This document shows, piece by piece, positions 24,252 through 34,996 of a stretch of 64,000 bases of DNA. The position numbers and the translations under genes were made by a program. A model generated the notes under the pieces. It ran no database searches, was not told the DNA's origin, and saw only the letters and a program-made list of their open reading frames with translations. Location: contig OZ025224.1 in NCBI GenBank assembly GCA_964019055.1, positions 434,001-498,000 of the forward strand. The letters are read 5' to 3'. Source of the stretch: Anthopleura xanthogrammica (taxonomy: Eukaryota; Cnidaria; Anthozoa; Actiniaria; Actiniidae). Numbering within the stretch: position 1 is the stretch's first letter; each line of letters opens with the position of its first letter.

Positions 24252-26832
24252 TTAAAGGGTAGATTTTTCGCACGCCTTTCCTGTCCATCCATCTTTACAT
24301 ATACATTCCAAAAACATCCAGTCGTCCTTCAATCCTAACAACACATGCTTTTCGTAACTATTGACTGCCTTTAATCTGAACCGGCACCTCCCGTGAGAAC
24401 CAGTACAATACTGGTTGCCACAGTCTTGTGCAATCTCGTTCAACGTTTGTACCAAGGGTCCAAAAAACTCTGCAATGTAGTTACTTAGTTGGATGCAAAA
24501 ATCTTTCTTCTTGTCCTTTGAAGTTCCCCAGATAACTACCCCGGATGAAGCCAACTCTGCTGATTGGGTAACAGTGGCATACATGTCTTCCTATGTTTAA
24601 AAAAAATTGAAGCACGTTATATCCATGGATAGCTTTGATAGCACGCGCACTCTGATTGGTTGAGAACTGTGCTGTATTAGTAAACGGAGCACAGTGCTGA
24701 CGTCATTCGCGCGCAACCTGCTTTGAAGAGAAGTTTAAGAAAACAGCATTAAAGACTACAACGCATTCTAAAAGGAACAGACAAAGCTAGTAAATACAAC
24801 GAGTTGGGGATTTTCCACATCTCTTACCTTATTCAGAAATATTTCTGATAACGCGTAGACAACCCTTACATAGGGAACCACAGGAAGACGACGTTCATTA
24901 TCAATTTCTGCGACACGAAATGCTTCCAGGATATTACCCTTGGCATAGTTTGTCATGTTGTATTTGAAGTTTGGTGACAAATAAATGGATGGATAAATAA
25001 TAGTGCTCGAGTTGAACAGCCAGGATAGCTCATTATTCTGTTTCATTGTCGTCTGGCTGCATTCGTATGAAGCAAGCCGTGTATTATAGCATCGAGGGAA
25101 TCCATAGTATCCCCATAGAGCTTTAGGGCGTATTCTATGAGCCGTAATGATTGTACCTTGCATGTATTTTATAGCTGCAGTTTCAAATTCTTTCCTGGCT
25201 TCTGTTTCTATTTGGTGTTTAGACCAAGATGGATGCTTCTTTTGTACTAAATTCATTGACTCATTTCTTTAGAAAGGAAAGAGTTCATTTAGAAATAGTC
25301 CCCTTCACAGTTCCCTGCACCATCTTGAAAGGTAGCTGTGCCTTTACATCGAAGTGAGACGAACGGTGAGCTTGCAATGATAGAGACATAATTGTCCAAG
25401 CTCATTACAAGCTCACCGTTTGTCTCACTTTGATGCAAATGCCAAGCTACCTTTCAAGATGGCGCAGGGAACTGTGAAGGGGACTATTCTTGCATTATGG
25501 AGTTTAACCAATGTTTTCACTGCTACACTGATCGTCATGACTGTCATCTTGATCAGCGCATACCAGTAAAATCAGCAGTAATGGACAGGGGTGGATTAGA
25601 CCCGACTTAGCTCCCACACCTGATGCGCAACCAATCCAACCAGGTAGGAATAAAAGGGAGAAACGAGTTTTCAATAGAATTCTTTCTGGCTGACAGCACA
25701 TGGTGGTCAGTGTTTGACATCATTTGGAGCAGAAAATGAGATTCAAAGACTTTTATCAGCTGATTGAAATCAAGCAATAACAACAGCTATTTTAAACAGC
25801 CATGTATCTATACCCTGTAATATGTAACTACTTACATACTCCCTAGCACTCACCTGTATATAGAGAGATCATCCCAGTTCCTATCAAATATTGGTCTCCA
25901 ACTTTCCCAGTCTATGATTGCTATACCTTGATACTCAGCATCTGGTATAATCATCTGAATATCACTGGCTACCTTCTGCAAATGACCATCAAGGTCTCCT
26001 AACTAGGTAAAGAAATATATACACTAAATATTCCATCTTTCATATTTCATTATAGTTCATTAAATTTATAATTCATATTTCACCTTTCCTAATTTCTGCC
26101 CAAATAGCCCACTTCCAAGATATGCGTCACTTGTCATGCACAAGGGTTTGAGTACGAGGCTCCGTGCTAAATTAAATTTATTTTTTTCTCCTGTCACGAA
26201 TCACTGAGCATTTAGCATGGAGCCTCACTTTGAAACCTTTGTGTGTGACAAGTGAAACATATCTCAGAAGTGGGATATTCAAATGTTATTCCCTTCTATT
26301 TTATACTATTTTATCCCTCCCCTCTGGGGCGTAGCAAGGACCCAGGAATTGGGGGGAAGGGGGGGATACCCAGAATAAAAAAGTATATAAAATAAACCCA
26401 CAAACAAACAAACAATTAATTACCAACATTAGCGGGGCATGTGCCCCCTCCCTAAGCTAATGCCCTACTGAACACCCCCTGATTAAAAAATTCAAACTCC
26501 CTTGTCACACTGAGGCTTGTACATGAAGTACATTATGTGCTAACCTGTGGTAGCCCCCCATTGACAGCAGTGCCATCATCATCGTAATAGGGCCATAATC
26601 CAAGTTTTGGATTGAAAATATTTATGAGTTCACCATGAAATATTTGTTGGTAATTATGGACTATGCCATATTCACTCAGATGAAGATCAACATCCCATTT
26701 CTCTTTGCAAGATTCTGTTGGAGCATTCCACAAGGGAATAAAGTTCGAGTTTGGAAGAGATGGCCCGTTGAATTCAAATGCAAATTTTTTCACTAAGAGC
26801 GCAAATATTATGGCAATTTTTATAAGATACAT
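24252..26832 (-). CDS. Hyaluronidase (GH56), secreted
   Basis: Endo-beta-N-acetylhexosaminidase of the animal hyaluronidase family, which cuts hyaluronan or chondroitin. Exons on the minus strand: 26832-26545, 26002-25854, 25266-24828, 24590-24252, joining in frame to 404 aa. The N-terminus is a hydrophobic signal peptide (MYLIKIAIIFALLVKKFAF). Family marks: PLWNAPTESC, LGLWPYYDDDG and VNGGLPQ in exon 1; IDWESWRP in exon 2 with the catalytic pair D127/E129 (D129/E131 in human HYAL1); KALWGYYGFPRCYN and STIIYPSIYL in exon 3; a C-terminal Cys-rich EGF-like end (CICKDGWTGKAC). Length is slightly below the human enzymes. All catalytic parts are present, so it should be active. Whether it is a venom, digestive or matrix enzyme cannot be told from sequence. 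Two foldback elements sit in its introns. It is head to head with SEC62. Confidence 0.92.
25294..25488. mobile_element. Long-arm foldback in hyaluronidase intron 2
   Basis: Starts AATAGTCCCCTTCACAGTTC and ends with its complement (GAACTGTGAAGGGGACTATT). Arms of about 80 bp pair at roughly nine positions in ten, with a loop of about 35 bp. Non-coding; MITE-like. Confidence 0.85.
26108..26275. mobile_element. Foldback in hyaluronidase intron 1
   Basis: Left arm CCCACTTCCAAGATATGCG...CACTTGTCA pairs imperfectly with right arm TGACAAGTGAAACATATCTC...AGTGGG; inner parts (GAGGCTCCGTGCTAAAT / ATTTAGCATGGAGCCTC) pair as well. Non-coding. Confidence 0.7.
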
Positions 26833-27113
26833 TTTACAGTTGTCAAGTTTTGTTTAAGGCTCTTCCGCTTTCGTAGGCCTGGGCTCTACACGTTCGTTTA
26901 TTTATCGGAGATTACTCGTAGTAATAGCGGAATAAAAAGAACCAATCAAAATGATTGAATTTGATTGTTGTATCTTCGGGGATTCCGAAGTTTACAATGA
27001 CGTACCAAATAACAAATGGTCGGGAGTCGAGGGGATCTTCTTGGCAAATGGTTAATCAGTCGACGTGAAAACAGCCGAAAAAATAACGATTTTTCACTCT
27101 CTAAAACACAATA
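26833..27113. promoter_or_regulatory. Shared (bidirectional) promoter interval, hyaluronidase / SEC62
   Basis: Only 281 bp separate the two start codons, which point away from each other, so both 5' UTRs and promoters must fit here or overlap. An ACCAATCA box (about 26940) lies near the middle, followed by ATGATTG words. No TATA box is clear. The interval is less AT-rich than the flanking introns. Confidence 0.6.
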
Positions 27114-30100
27114 ATGGATTTTAAGCGAAGGAAGAAGAAACGAGGGGTTAGTAAGAAGCTATTTATCGCCATTTTTGGGGTTTATTTGTGCTAAAACTGG
27201 ACAAAATTGTCGAAATTCTTCACACGTGTACTTGTACATCCAGACGAAAAGATTTTACTTCTAGGTTAAAAAAATATCAACAAAGCTTTATTGAAAGCGT
27301 TTTTATTCTTATTTTAGAGCCAAGATGAGACTGTTGAACCAAGTAAAGAAGAAACTGCCATAGCAAAGCATTTGCGGTGGAATTGTCCAACAAAATCATC
27401 GACAATGATGGGCAATAAAGTGGAATATTTCATTGGTAAGAAAAGACAAAATATTACCTTAAAACTCTATAATTTATTGTCAAAAATCATTGCAATATTC
27501 TAAAAATAATTAGCCTTCTTTCTTCATTCAAGATTTCTGATATCATAGATATTATATTTTAAGGATTTTGATCAATCTATAATAATATTTTGAGGAGAAA
27601 ATCGTTGATACATAGCGTGGTAAAGTTCTATAAATTGAAGGGTTTTGACGCAGCTATCATCCTGAAAACCTTCAAAATTTATTTACTTTAATAACATTTA
27701 GAATGTAAACTTAACTAAAAAACAGTAAGCTTATAATGATTTCATATTCGATACAAAAGAGGTTCAAAATCAAATGAATATTCACAATGACACAACAGTA
27801 TCCACGTATAAAGATCGAGTTACTCTTTTGATAGGAGAGTGTTTAAAGTGTTTTATGAATGTTTTAGTGTTTAAAAAAATGGTTAGATGCCACTAAGTAG
27901 GTGGCATAGCCTTAACCACGTGTTGTAGGTTGAAAGTCCGAAGACTTTTCTCGTCCTTATCGAGGGAGATGCTAACCTTCTCTCGGCTCATACAACACGG
28001 TTATAAAACTATGCATTGTGTATTTATATCAGGATATTGTATGAAGGTCTTCACGTGTGGGATCTGTTTAATGTTCTGATGATGTCACACAATGTCATAT
28101 TATTTTGTGGGGGGGAGGGAGGTAAACATAATTTTTGTCTCTCAGCTGATATTATATGTCCTTTACATAGAACTGTGGTTATAGTTTATATATTATGCTC
28201 TAATATTGTCACACAATGTCTTGACAATTTTTTTGGGGGAGGGGGTAAAGATAATTTTGTCTCAGCTGGTATTATGATTTCCTTCATATAATATAATATA
28301 ATGTGTTATTTTGTATTTCTCTCGCAGCATCAAAAGCTGTCGAGTGTTTATTGGATTCTAACTGGGCATCAGGAAAAAAGAACACTGAGATTCTCTTTAC
28401 AGACAGAGAATCAGTGGTAGACTACCTAGACAGGTATGTATAAATAGTATATCCACCTGCAGTCATTAGAGGCTGATTGAGTGAGTCTAAACAATCAGCT
28501 GACTGGTATAATTGCTCATCAAACATGAAAAAAGTCTAAAGATTCCATATTGTCAAACTTGAGCAGCCACCACCTTAAGTCTTACAGAGTGTCCCCAAAA
28601 ATTCATTTTCAGAAATTTTGAAAAATGTCTTGTCGAGCACTACCACAGTCTTTTTTCAAGCCAAGAAACTTAACAGCTATTATGTCAAATTCATCCAAAG
28701 TATATTTATTTAATCTAAAACTGTAACAAAACCCCTTTAACCCCTTCACCCCACGCTCCAATCAGCTTACAAACCCCCACTCCCCTCCTCTATAAAACTT
28801 CACAGTCACTATTCTTTTTCTGTCTAAATCCATGCCTTGCATCCACAGCACTTTTCATGTTTCTGCAACCTACCAACTCCAGGCATTTTGGCTTCTGTCC
28901 ATCAAACTTACAATGGGCTGAGTTCATTCTGATAGAGTGATCAAGAAATCCCATGACTAGGTAGTCATTTTCACATGGGAATTTCTTTATTGCTTGCAAT
29001 CGAATTGAACTTGGCCTCTTGTAAGTTTGATTGACCAAAGCCAAAATACCACATGTCTGGAATCTTTTAGGTTGCACATTTAGGAAAAGCGCTGTAATAG
29101 ATTGGTTTATTTATGTTATGTTGCTTTTATCTAGACTTTTGGCTCTTGGGTTCTTCAGTCGTGTTGTTAAGATCAAGAAACGAAAGGATAAAGGAAAGGA
29201 CAAGGACAAAGACAAAGACAAGGAAAAAGAAAAGGAGAAAGAAAAAGAGAAGGAAAAAGAGAAGGAAAAGGAGAAGACTGAGGAAGGCGAGACCAAAAAG
29301 TCCAAGAAGAAAGAAAAGAAAGAAAAATCAGAAGAAGGCAAAAAAGTAAGTACAATCATATGATATGTTTACATTATATTAATATGATTATTCAGTATTA
29401 TCCACTTGAATGTATAAATATCTATGTTCCATTTTATGTCATATTCTATTGTCTGTGTAAAGAGACATAAATTAACGAAAAAGAAAAAGTCTTAAAATAG
29501 AAATTATAAGAGTTTGTTTAAGTATTAATATATACTGTTTTAAATACTGATCATCAAACAGTGTTCTTATTAATATTATGTGGGTGAAAAAATAAAAATA
29601 AAATAAGTATAAATATTATGAAAATTTAAAGGCAATATAAACTACAATTTCAGTAAACACATCATTTAAAGCATTCACGTTCTTTAAGCTGCTGTTAAGG
29701 TGAACACATAGACTGGAGTGTATAGAAAAGCAAAGAAAAGCGTAATATAAAACAGATGTCTATTTAGATAATGGTGTTTCAAAGGCAGTTCAAATCAGTT
29801 ATATCATCTCCTGTCTAAAAGTAATTTCTTTACTGATTCCTGGTAACCTATAGCAACCACAAAAGCTAGTACTAATTCATGCTAATAATATGTTATCATG
29901 GCTGTTACTTGCGCCTGGTTTGTTCTACTACCATACCATGTATGCCAATTTTTTATTTTTTATTTTTATTATAATGAATAACTATTAATAAATTATTAGG
30001 CTGATGACGAAGAGGGACAAGGCGAGGTAGCAAAAAATGTATGTTCACTTATCAATTCGAAACATTTCACAGTGCCTGTACAGCAGACTGAAACCTTTGA

Positions 30101-33100
30101 ATATACCACTAATTATCTATTGTTTTAGAAAAATGTTTTGGCACATATATTTTAATATTTAATATTTCTATCTAAAGTCTGTTGTTCGTCACTTTTTTTC
30201 TTTATAATTTATATAATTCCTTATGAATTTTTAAACTTTTTATTGCAAAATGAAACTGTAAGACGATTGCAATTCTTTTACATAATGAATTTTTACATGG
30301 TGAACACAGAATGTGAGTCTTGCATTGAGCAATATTTGCTTAAACACCTAAACTAATGGACAAATCTTTCTGTTTATTTTCTTCCGTTTTTAATACCATT
30401 AATCATATCCATTTTGAAATCATTAGCAAATCCTGCAATCTGATTGGCTACAAAGTGTGTGATTTAAGCATTAATTGCACTATTTTGAATCATTAATTGC
30501 ATCATTTTGTCAAACAATCACTTTTGAAGCTACATATAACTGTTGAGTATTTTAATATATTAAGTTTCAAAATGGAAATGATTAATAGGTAATAGAACTG
30601 AGTGTCTTGCAATTTTGGGCAGAAATCACACTCGTGATTAACAAATTGCACTCCCGCTGCGCGGTCGTGCAATTTTGTAATCACTCTTGCGATTTCAGCC
30701 CAAATTGCACTCAACTCAGTTCTATTACCATTATTAATACCATATACCTTAGGACATACTAAGGATAAATAGCTGCCGTCTTGGTTCTACATACATGTAC
30801 AGTGCAGCCCTTTTAGACCTCTGTCCCTAACATGCATGCTCCATACTAGACCATTTTGACAACAATCCTTTAAAATCTTTGACATGTAAGGGTAATTACC
30901 TTTGAGGGTTTGTTTTAACAAAATTCTCTACTTTGTCACCAAGCACTTCTCTGTCGACTACTCTATCAAGGTGTCCGGTGCACACACGAACCAACCAATC
31001 ACAGTGCACTTAGATACTTAGCCAAGCAGCTTTAGCTCCAAGTCTCAATACAAAAACACGCAAAAATTTAGAGAAAAAAAGTTGAAGTATATGTGATGCA
31101 TAAAAATTAAGTAAAGCAAATCTTTGCCATCCATCTCCTCAATTTCCACAAGATATATGAGTTATAAGACTTGTGTGAGGGCTGCTCGAACTACAACAAC
31201 ATTCCTTTTCACACTTGTCTTTCATACAGCTGGTAAATCTATTGGATCCAACAATTCTATGAATCTCTTTTATGCATTCAAGTATTTATCTGGCAGTATA
31301 CAGAAGATAGGAAGATAGTCTTTTCTGGTATTTGCTTCTGAATCAATGCTCTTCACATTTGCACTTAACAAAAACATTCAAAAAAATTTAAATTTTTAGT
31401 TGTTGATTATTGTTTTTATCAAATAAATTCCAAACCAGGTGTCAGAAACTACTAATACCTCAGAAGAAGGAAAGAAGAAAAGAAAGGTGAGTAATAATCA
31501 ACTATTTTCTTTATTCCAATTGCTAATAATATCATGTGAAGTATTCATACTAACAAGAAACTTTTTTGTCAGATTAAAGTGAAGCTTGAACTTCATGATG
31601 ACCAGTTTTTCTTGGATGGAGATGAGGTTTGTGTGGTCGTTGATCTCTTTTTCATGATTAGGATCACTCGGGGCTCGAAATTAATGCTTGCAAACTCGCA
31701 AAATGCTAACCCTTTTTCAGAATTTGCAAGTAAAAATATGCACTAGCAAACACTTGCGAGTAAGATTCAATCATTCCTTCAAACCTTATTACTTTGCTGG
31801 TACGAAAAAAAATCTTACTAGCAACATTTTTCTATTGGACTAAAAAGTTAACTTCGAGCCCTGAATACTGGTAGAATATCTTATTGGGAATACATAAATA
31901 TGTATATTTTAAACAGTTTCTTTGCATTGTAGGCTTATGTGTGGATTTATGACCCTGTTCACCCCAAGACCTTCATTATGGGCATCCTCATTGGTAAGAA
32001 GAAATTATAAAAACCTCTTTAGCTTGGGTATCAAATTTTTCCATTTCAGACTTGTGTCATTTCCTAGAGTATCATTTTTTTGTGTAACGGTTATGCACAA
32101 GAAGACACATGAATATGGATACAACTCAAACAAAGACGGAATCTTATTCTCAAGACCATGTGTCATTCCCTAGAGTATCATTTCTTTGTTTAATGATTGC
32201 ACATGAGAAGACACATGAATATGGATACAACTCAAACAAAGAATCTTATTCTCAAGAGAATGACATGTAGTCTGAAATGGGAAAACATTACACCCAAGGT
32301 AAAAAGGTCCTTCAATACCTATTCCAATTATCTATTCTCATCTCTTTTTTTCTCCCATTTTTTCCCTACCAGTCATTGCTACCATTGCCATCTGTTTGTT
32401 CCCTCTCTGGCCAAGCAATATCCGTGAATATGTCTGGTACCTCAGTGTTATAGCAGCTGTTGCTGTTGGAATGATCCTGGTTCTGGCTGTCTGTAAGTAT
32501 ATTCTTCATCTTTACAATTTTCCCATCTACCAATGGTCAGAATTCCATGACATGTGGCTAGAGTTCCCAAATTCATAGAGTTCTTGCAAGCAATACTAAT
32601 AGGTGTGACCTCCCTTGAAATCTTGGCAAAGTTCCACGCAATATATTGTACCATTGGCCCAAGCCTTTAGAACCCTTTCCATACTCTTGCGACCTCAACA
32701 ACTTCAAGACGTTCTTTTTTGTGGCTTCGCCAATCAAAAAATTAGTAATTCAGGCCGTCGTGAATTTGATGAATGGAAGCTAAAACACGTGGGGGAAAAA
32801 GCGCATCTGGATTTTTGTGGGTCGCAAAGCAGGAAAAACAGTCTAAATTTGGAGTCACTTGTTTTTGTTTGAATTCTTCAGTATTCTTCATTTGTTTCGT
32901 AAAGATTCGTATTCACTTTCTCATTTTTGCCCCACTTTCTTTCAGTACGTTACGTCATATTTGGAATTGTGTGGCTTCTATCCGTCGGCCGACACAAATT
33001 CTGGCTCCTCCCTAACCTGACAGAAGAGTGTGGATTCCTAGAATCATTCCAACCACTCTACACCTATGAGTACTGTCCAGGAACCAGCAAGGAACAGACC

Positions 33101-33343
33101 ACTGAAGAACAACAAAATGACCAGGAAGAAGACGATACCACCATGCAAGATGATAATGAAACCTCCCCAACAATTGATGACGAAAAGGGAAGCAGTGAAG
33201 ATAAGGAAAATGGAGACAGAGATTCATGGGTAAAACTGACTGAAGAAGAAGTAGAAAAAGTAAAGACAGAGATGGAAGAGGATGTTCCAGTGAAAGAAGA
33301 AGGGAATTCTGACCAGGAGAGGACAGTAGATCCAGTTTGTTAA
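27114..33343 (+). CDS. SEC62: SEC62, ER protein translocation factor
   Basis: Subunit of the Sec61-Sec62-Sec63 translocon for post-translational import into the ER. In mammals it is also an ER-phagy receptor. Ten exons join in frame: 27114-27146, 27318-27435, 28328-28433, 29135-29345, 30000-30038, 31439-31486, 31573-31626, 31933-31993, 32373-32492, 32946-33343 (395 aa; human 399). The N-terminal cytosolic domain has LRWNCPTKSSTMMGNKVEYF and SVVDYLDR. Exon 4 gives a long Lys/Glu/Asp mixed-charge stretch (about 92-156). Then DDQFFLDGDEAYVWIYDPVH, two membrane helices (about 217-239 and 244-275), GRHKFWLLPNLTEECGF, and an acidic tail holding DSWVKL (W358-L361). Exon 7 uses the unusual donor GTTTGT. 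Introns carry several repeats. Confidence 0.95.
28079..28290 (+). repeat. Imperfect direct duplication in SEC62 intron 2
   Basis: A segment with GTCACACAATGTC, a G-rich run and AGCTGATATTAT (about 28085-28155) recurs about 120 bp on (28206-28273) with GTCACACAATGTC, a second G-rich run and AGCTGGTATTAT. Reads as a tandem duplication. Confidence 0.7.
28790..29077 (-). other. Cys-rich antisense open frame in SEC62 intron 3
   Basis: A 95-codon frame antisense to the SEC62 intron with gene-like composition, evenly spaced cysteines (TCGILAL, PCENDYLVMGF, AHCKF, KCLEL, GCRNM, DCEVL) and no low complexity. It has no ATG at its start (the first codon is GTG), so it would be an internal or last exon, or a relic. 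The stretch CENDYLVMGF vaguely resembles the core of netrin/TIMP-type NTR domains, but this is not enough to name it. No partner exon was identified on that strand. Confidence 0.25.
30588..30729. mobile_element. Foldback in SEC62 intron 5
   Basis: Perfect ends GGTAATAGAACTGAGT / ACTCAGTTCTATTACC, with inner pairing of TTGCAATTTTGGGC against GCCCAAATTGCA, around a GC-rich centre (CCGCTGCGCGG). Length 142 bp; non-coding; MITE-like. Confidence 0.85.
32013..32308. mobile_element. Foldback, family B, copy with inner duplication (SEC62 intron 8)
   Basis: Ends ACCTCTTTAGCTTGGG / CCCAAGGTAAAAAGGT, with CCATTTCAGAC pairing GTCTGAAATGG. The inner module (TAGAGTATCATTT... GAAGACACATGAATATGG ...ACTCAAACAAAGA) occurs twice about 115 bp apart, so this copy is longer than the one at 45412-45606. 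Confidence 0.85.
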
Positions 33344-34342
33344 CGTACAGTTGACTCCCTTAATGACTGTTCAACGTGCTCTGGTCACCCTGTGGAAAAT
33401 TGGAGTATAGGGGAACTGGTAAAGTAAAGAAACAAGAACACAAACTTTTTTCTCTCCCATTCATTTTTCCTCTCATCTCATTCCTATTCTCATTCCTTCA
33501 TTTCCCACTGTAAATCAATAAGAGGTAATATACGAGCAATGATAACGGTCATAATCTTGTAAACAACAAGATCACCTTGCATTTTATTTGTGCATAGATT
33601 ATTGTATTCTATAGTTTTAATACCATTTCTGGTTTATCTGGTTTCATATAATGGTGTAATTATAAATTTCTTGATTACAAGATTCCCTCTTAATTAAGTG
33701 CATGGTTAAAGAATTATAATAAACATAAACAGCAATAAGACGTTGCTTCATTTTAGTTTCAATGCAATCATCCTTGTACTGAACAGCATGCAGCATCTTG
33801 TGTTATTGCCATACGCATATCAATACTCACATCCCTTAAGTCTCAGCCTTTTCCTGGGCTTCTCTATCACAGGGCCCAAGGGCGCCGTCAGTTATACGAA
33901 GTAGACAAAAATCGGTTCCTGCTTTTCAAATAAGTGTTGAACATTACTGCTATTGAAGTCTTCCTAAAATTGCTTTGTATCTAAAATTCTGGCTCGAAAC
34001 CAACACTACTAAGATAACTAGTCTCTGCGTCATACTTTCCCTGACATGATATAAAATCGACGTCAAAGTTTTTTAATCTTACAGGGGGCTAACGCTAGCG
34101 TAAGTCGTATTCGTTTTCCGCACAGTTGAAAGTTTGCAAAAGCAGAAGGAAAAATTGCATCTGCGTTGCGCTTGCGTCACTCGACCCAAACCAAGGCTCC
34201 TCTCTCGGTCATCAATATTCGAGTAGCAAAGTTGACAGAAAGTCAAAGAAACGGCAAACGTAATTACGCGTGACGAAGGCCTTTTAGTTGATGTGAGGCC
34301 CGTATAGTGGCACCAGCTCCTGTAATTTCTTTTCGTCGATTG
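33344..34342. other. SEC62 3' flank and interval before the multipass protein
   Basis: SEC62 3' UTR with AATAAA at 33718, then about 600 bp without a gene, with a moderately GC-rich block (34080-34280) that is probably the promoter of the next gene. Confidence 0.5.
33718..33723 (+). terminator. Candidate SEC62 polyadenylation signal
   Basis: AATAAA about 375 bp after the stop codon, inside an AT-rich run. Confidence 0.5.
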
Positions 34343-34996
34343 ATGGTCTCTTGTAACTTCAACAAGATGTTTATGCCAAGACTACGTTATTCTTCACAGA
34401 TGGCCAAGCAAACAAGCTCGTTTTTAGAGATGTTGTACATTATCTGGGTCTGTCTCTACATCGCCATCCTTGGATGTGTACTATGGAAATTCGTTTTCAC
34501 AATGGACTTAGCAAATATCAACTATTTTTGTTCCTGGTTCCTTGTCATACAAATATTATTTTACTCTTCTTTCCTGATATCGTATGTTGGTTGTCTAGAA
34601 CATTTTCAGCGTATTATCAATGCTATTTTCTTTCCTGTAGTGTATGGCCTAGCATGGACCATTACCGTTGTTTCTGTTTCAGGAACTGATCAAGCATATA
34701 TGGACTTCAATGACATTAGGTACTTTATTCTTCATGTTCTTCCTACAGTAGTTTCATCAGGACATGAAATCTTTATTTCTATAGAAACAGACTGTAATGT
34801 GGTTGGCGAGCGAAGTAAGATGGGAACACTCTGGTGCATCTGTGCACCTATTTTGTTTCTTGGCTTGTATGCCATCAATATTGATCATACAGAGGTGTAT
34901 AGATACCAAGTTAAACCCCCTAGTTATTGGTTGGTTTTGGGGATTTGTGTTATTGCTAATGTAAGACTGGTATTTTTTCCATTTTCTTGTAAATAA
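34343..34996 (+). CDS. Small multipass membrane protein, tentatively AIG1/ADTRP-like
   Basis: An open frame of 217 codons from ATG 34343; later ATGs (MFMPRL, MAKQTSS) could also start it. Upstream codons in frame contain no ATG, only a GTG. It has about six hydrophobic helices (for example MLYIIWVCLYIAILGCVLW, YFCSWFLVIQILFYSSFLI, TLWCICAPILFLGLYAI). The layout, with FFPVVYGLAW followed by a His in YFILHVLPTVV, recalls the FAR-17a/AIG1/ADTRP family of membrane threonine hydrolases, where a Thr and a His in membrane helices act on fatty-acid esters of hydroxy fatty acids. This is pattern memory only. A good donor, GCTAAT|GTAAGA, lies at 34960, so the true last residues may come from a downstream exon I could not find. 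Confidence 0.5.
   Translation: MVSCNFNKMFMPRLRYSSQMAKQTSSFLEMLYIIWVCLYIAILGCVLWKFVFTMDLANINYFCSWFLVIQILFYSSFLISYVGCLEHFQRIINAIFFPVVYGLAWTITVVSVSGTDQAYMDFNDIRYFILHVLPTVVSSGHEIFISIETDCNVVGERSKMGTLWCICAPILFLGLYAINIDHTEVYRYQVKPPSYWLVLGICVIANVRLVFFPFSCK

Noticed and set aside
27913..28006. Short inverted repeat (TTAACCACGTGTTGTA / TACAACACGGTTATA) considered as a tRNA-derived SINE
   Set aside because: No A and B boxes or cloverleaf could be fitted, and the ends pair only over about 15 bp; possible small foldback but too weak to annotate.
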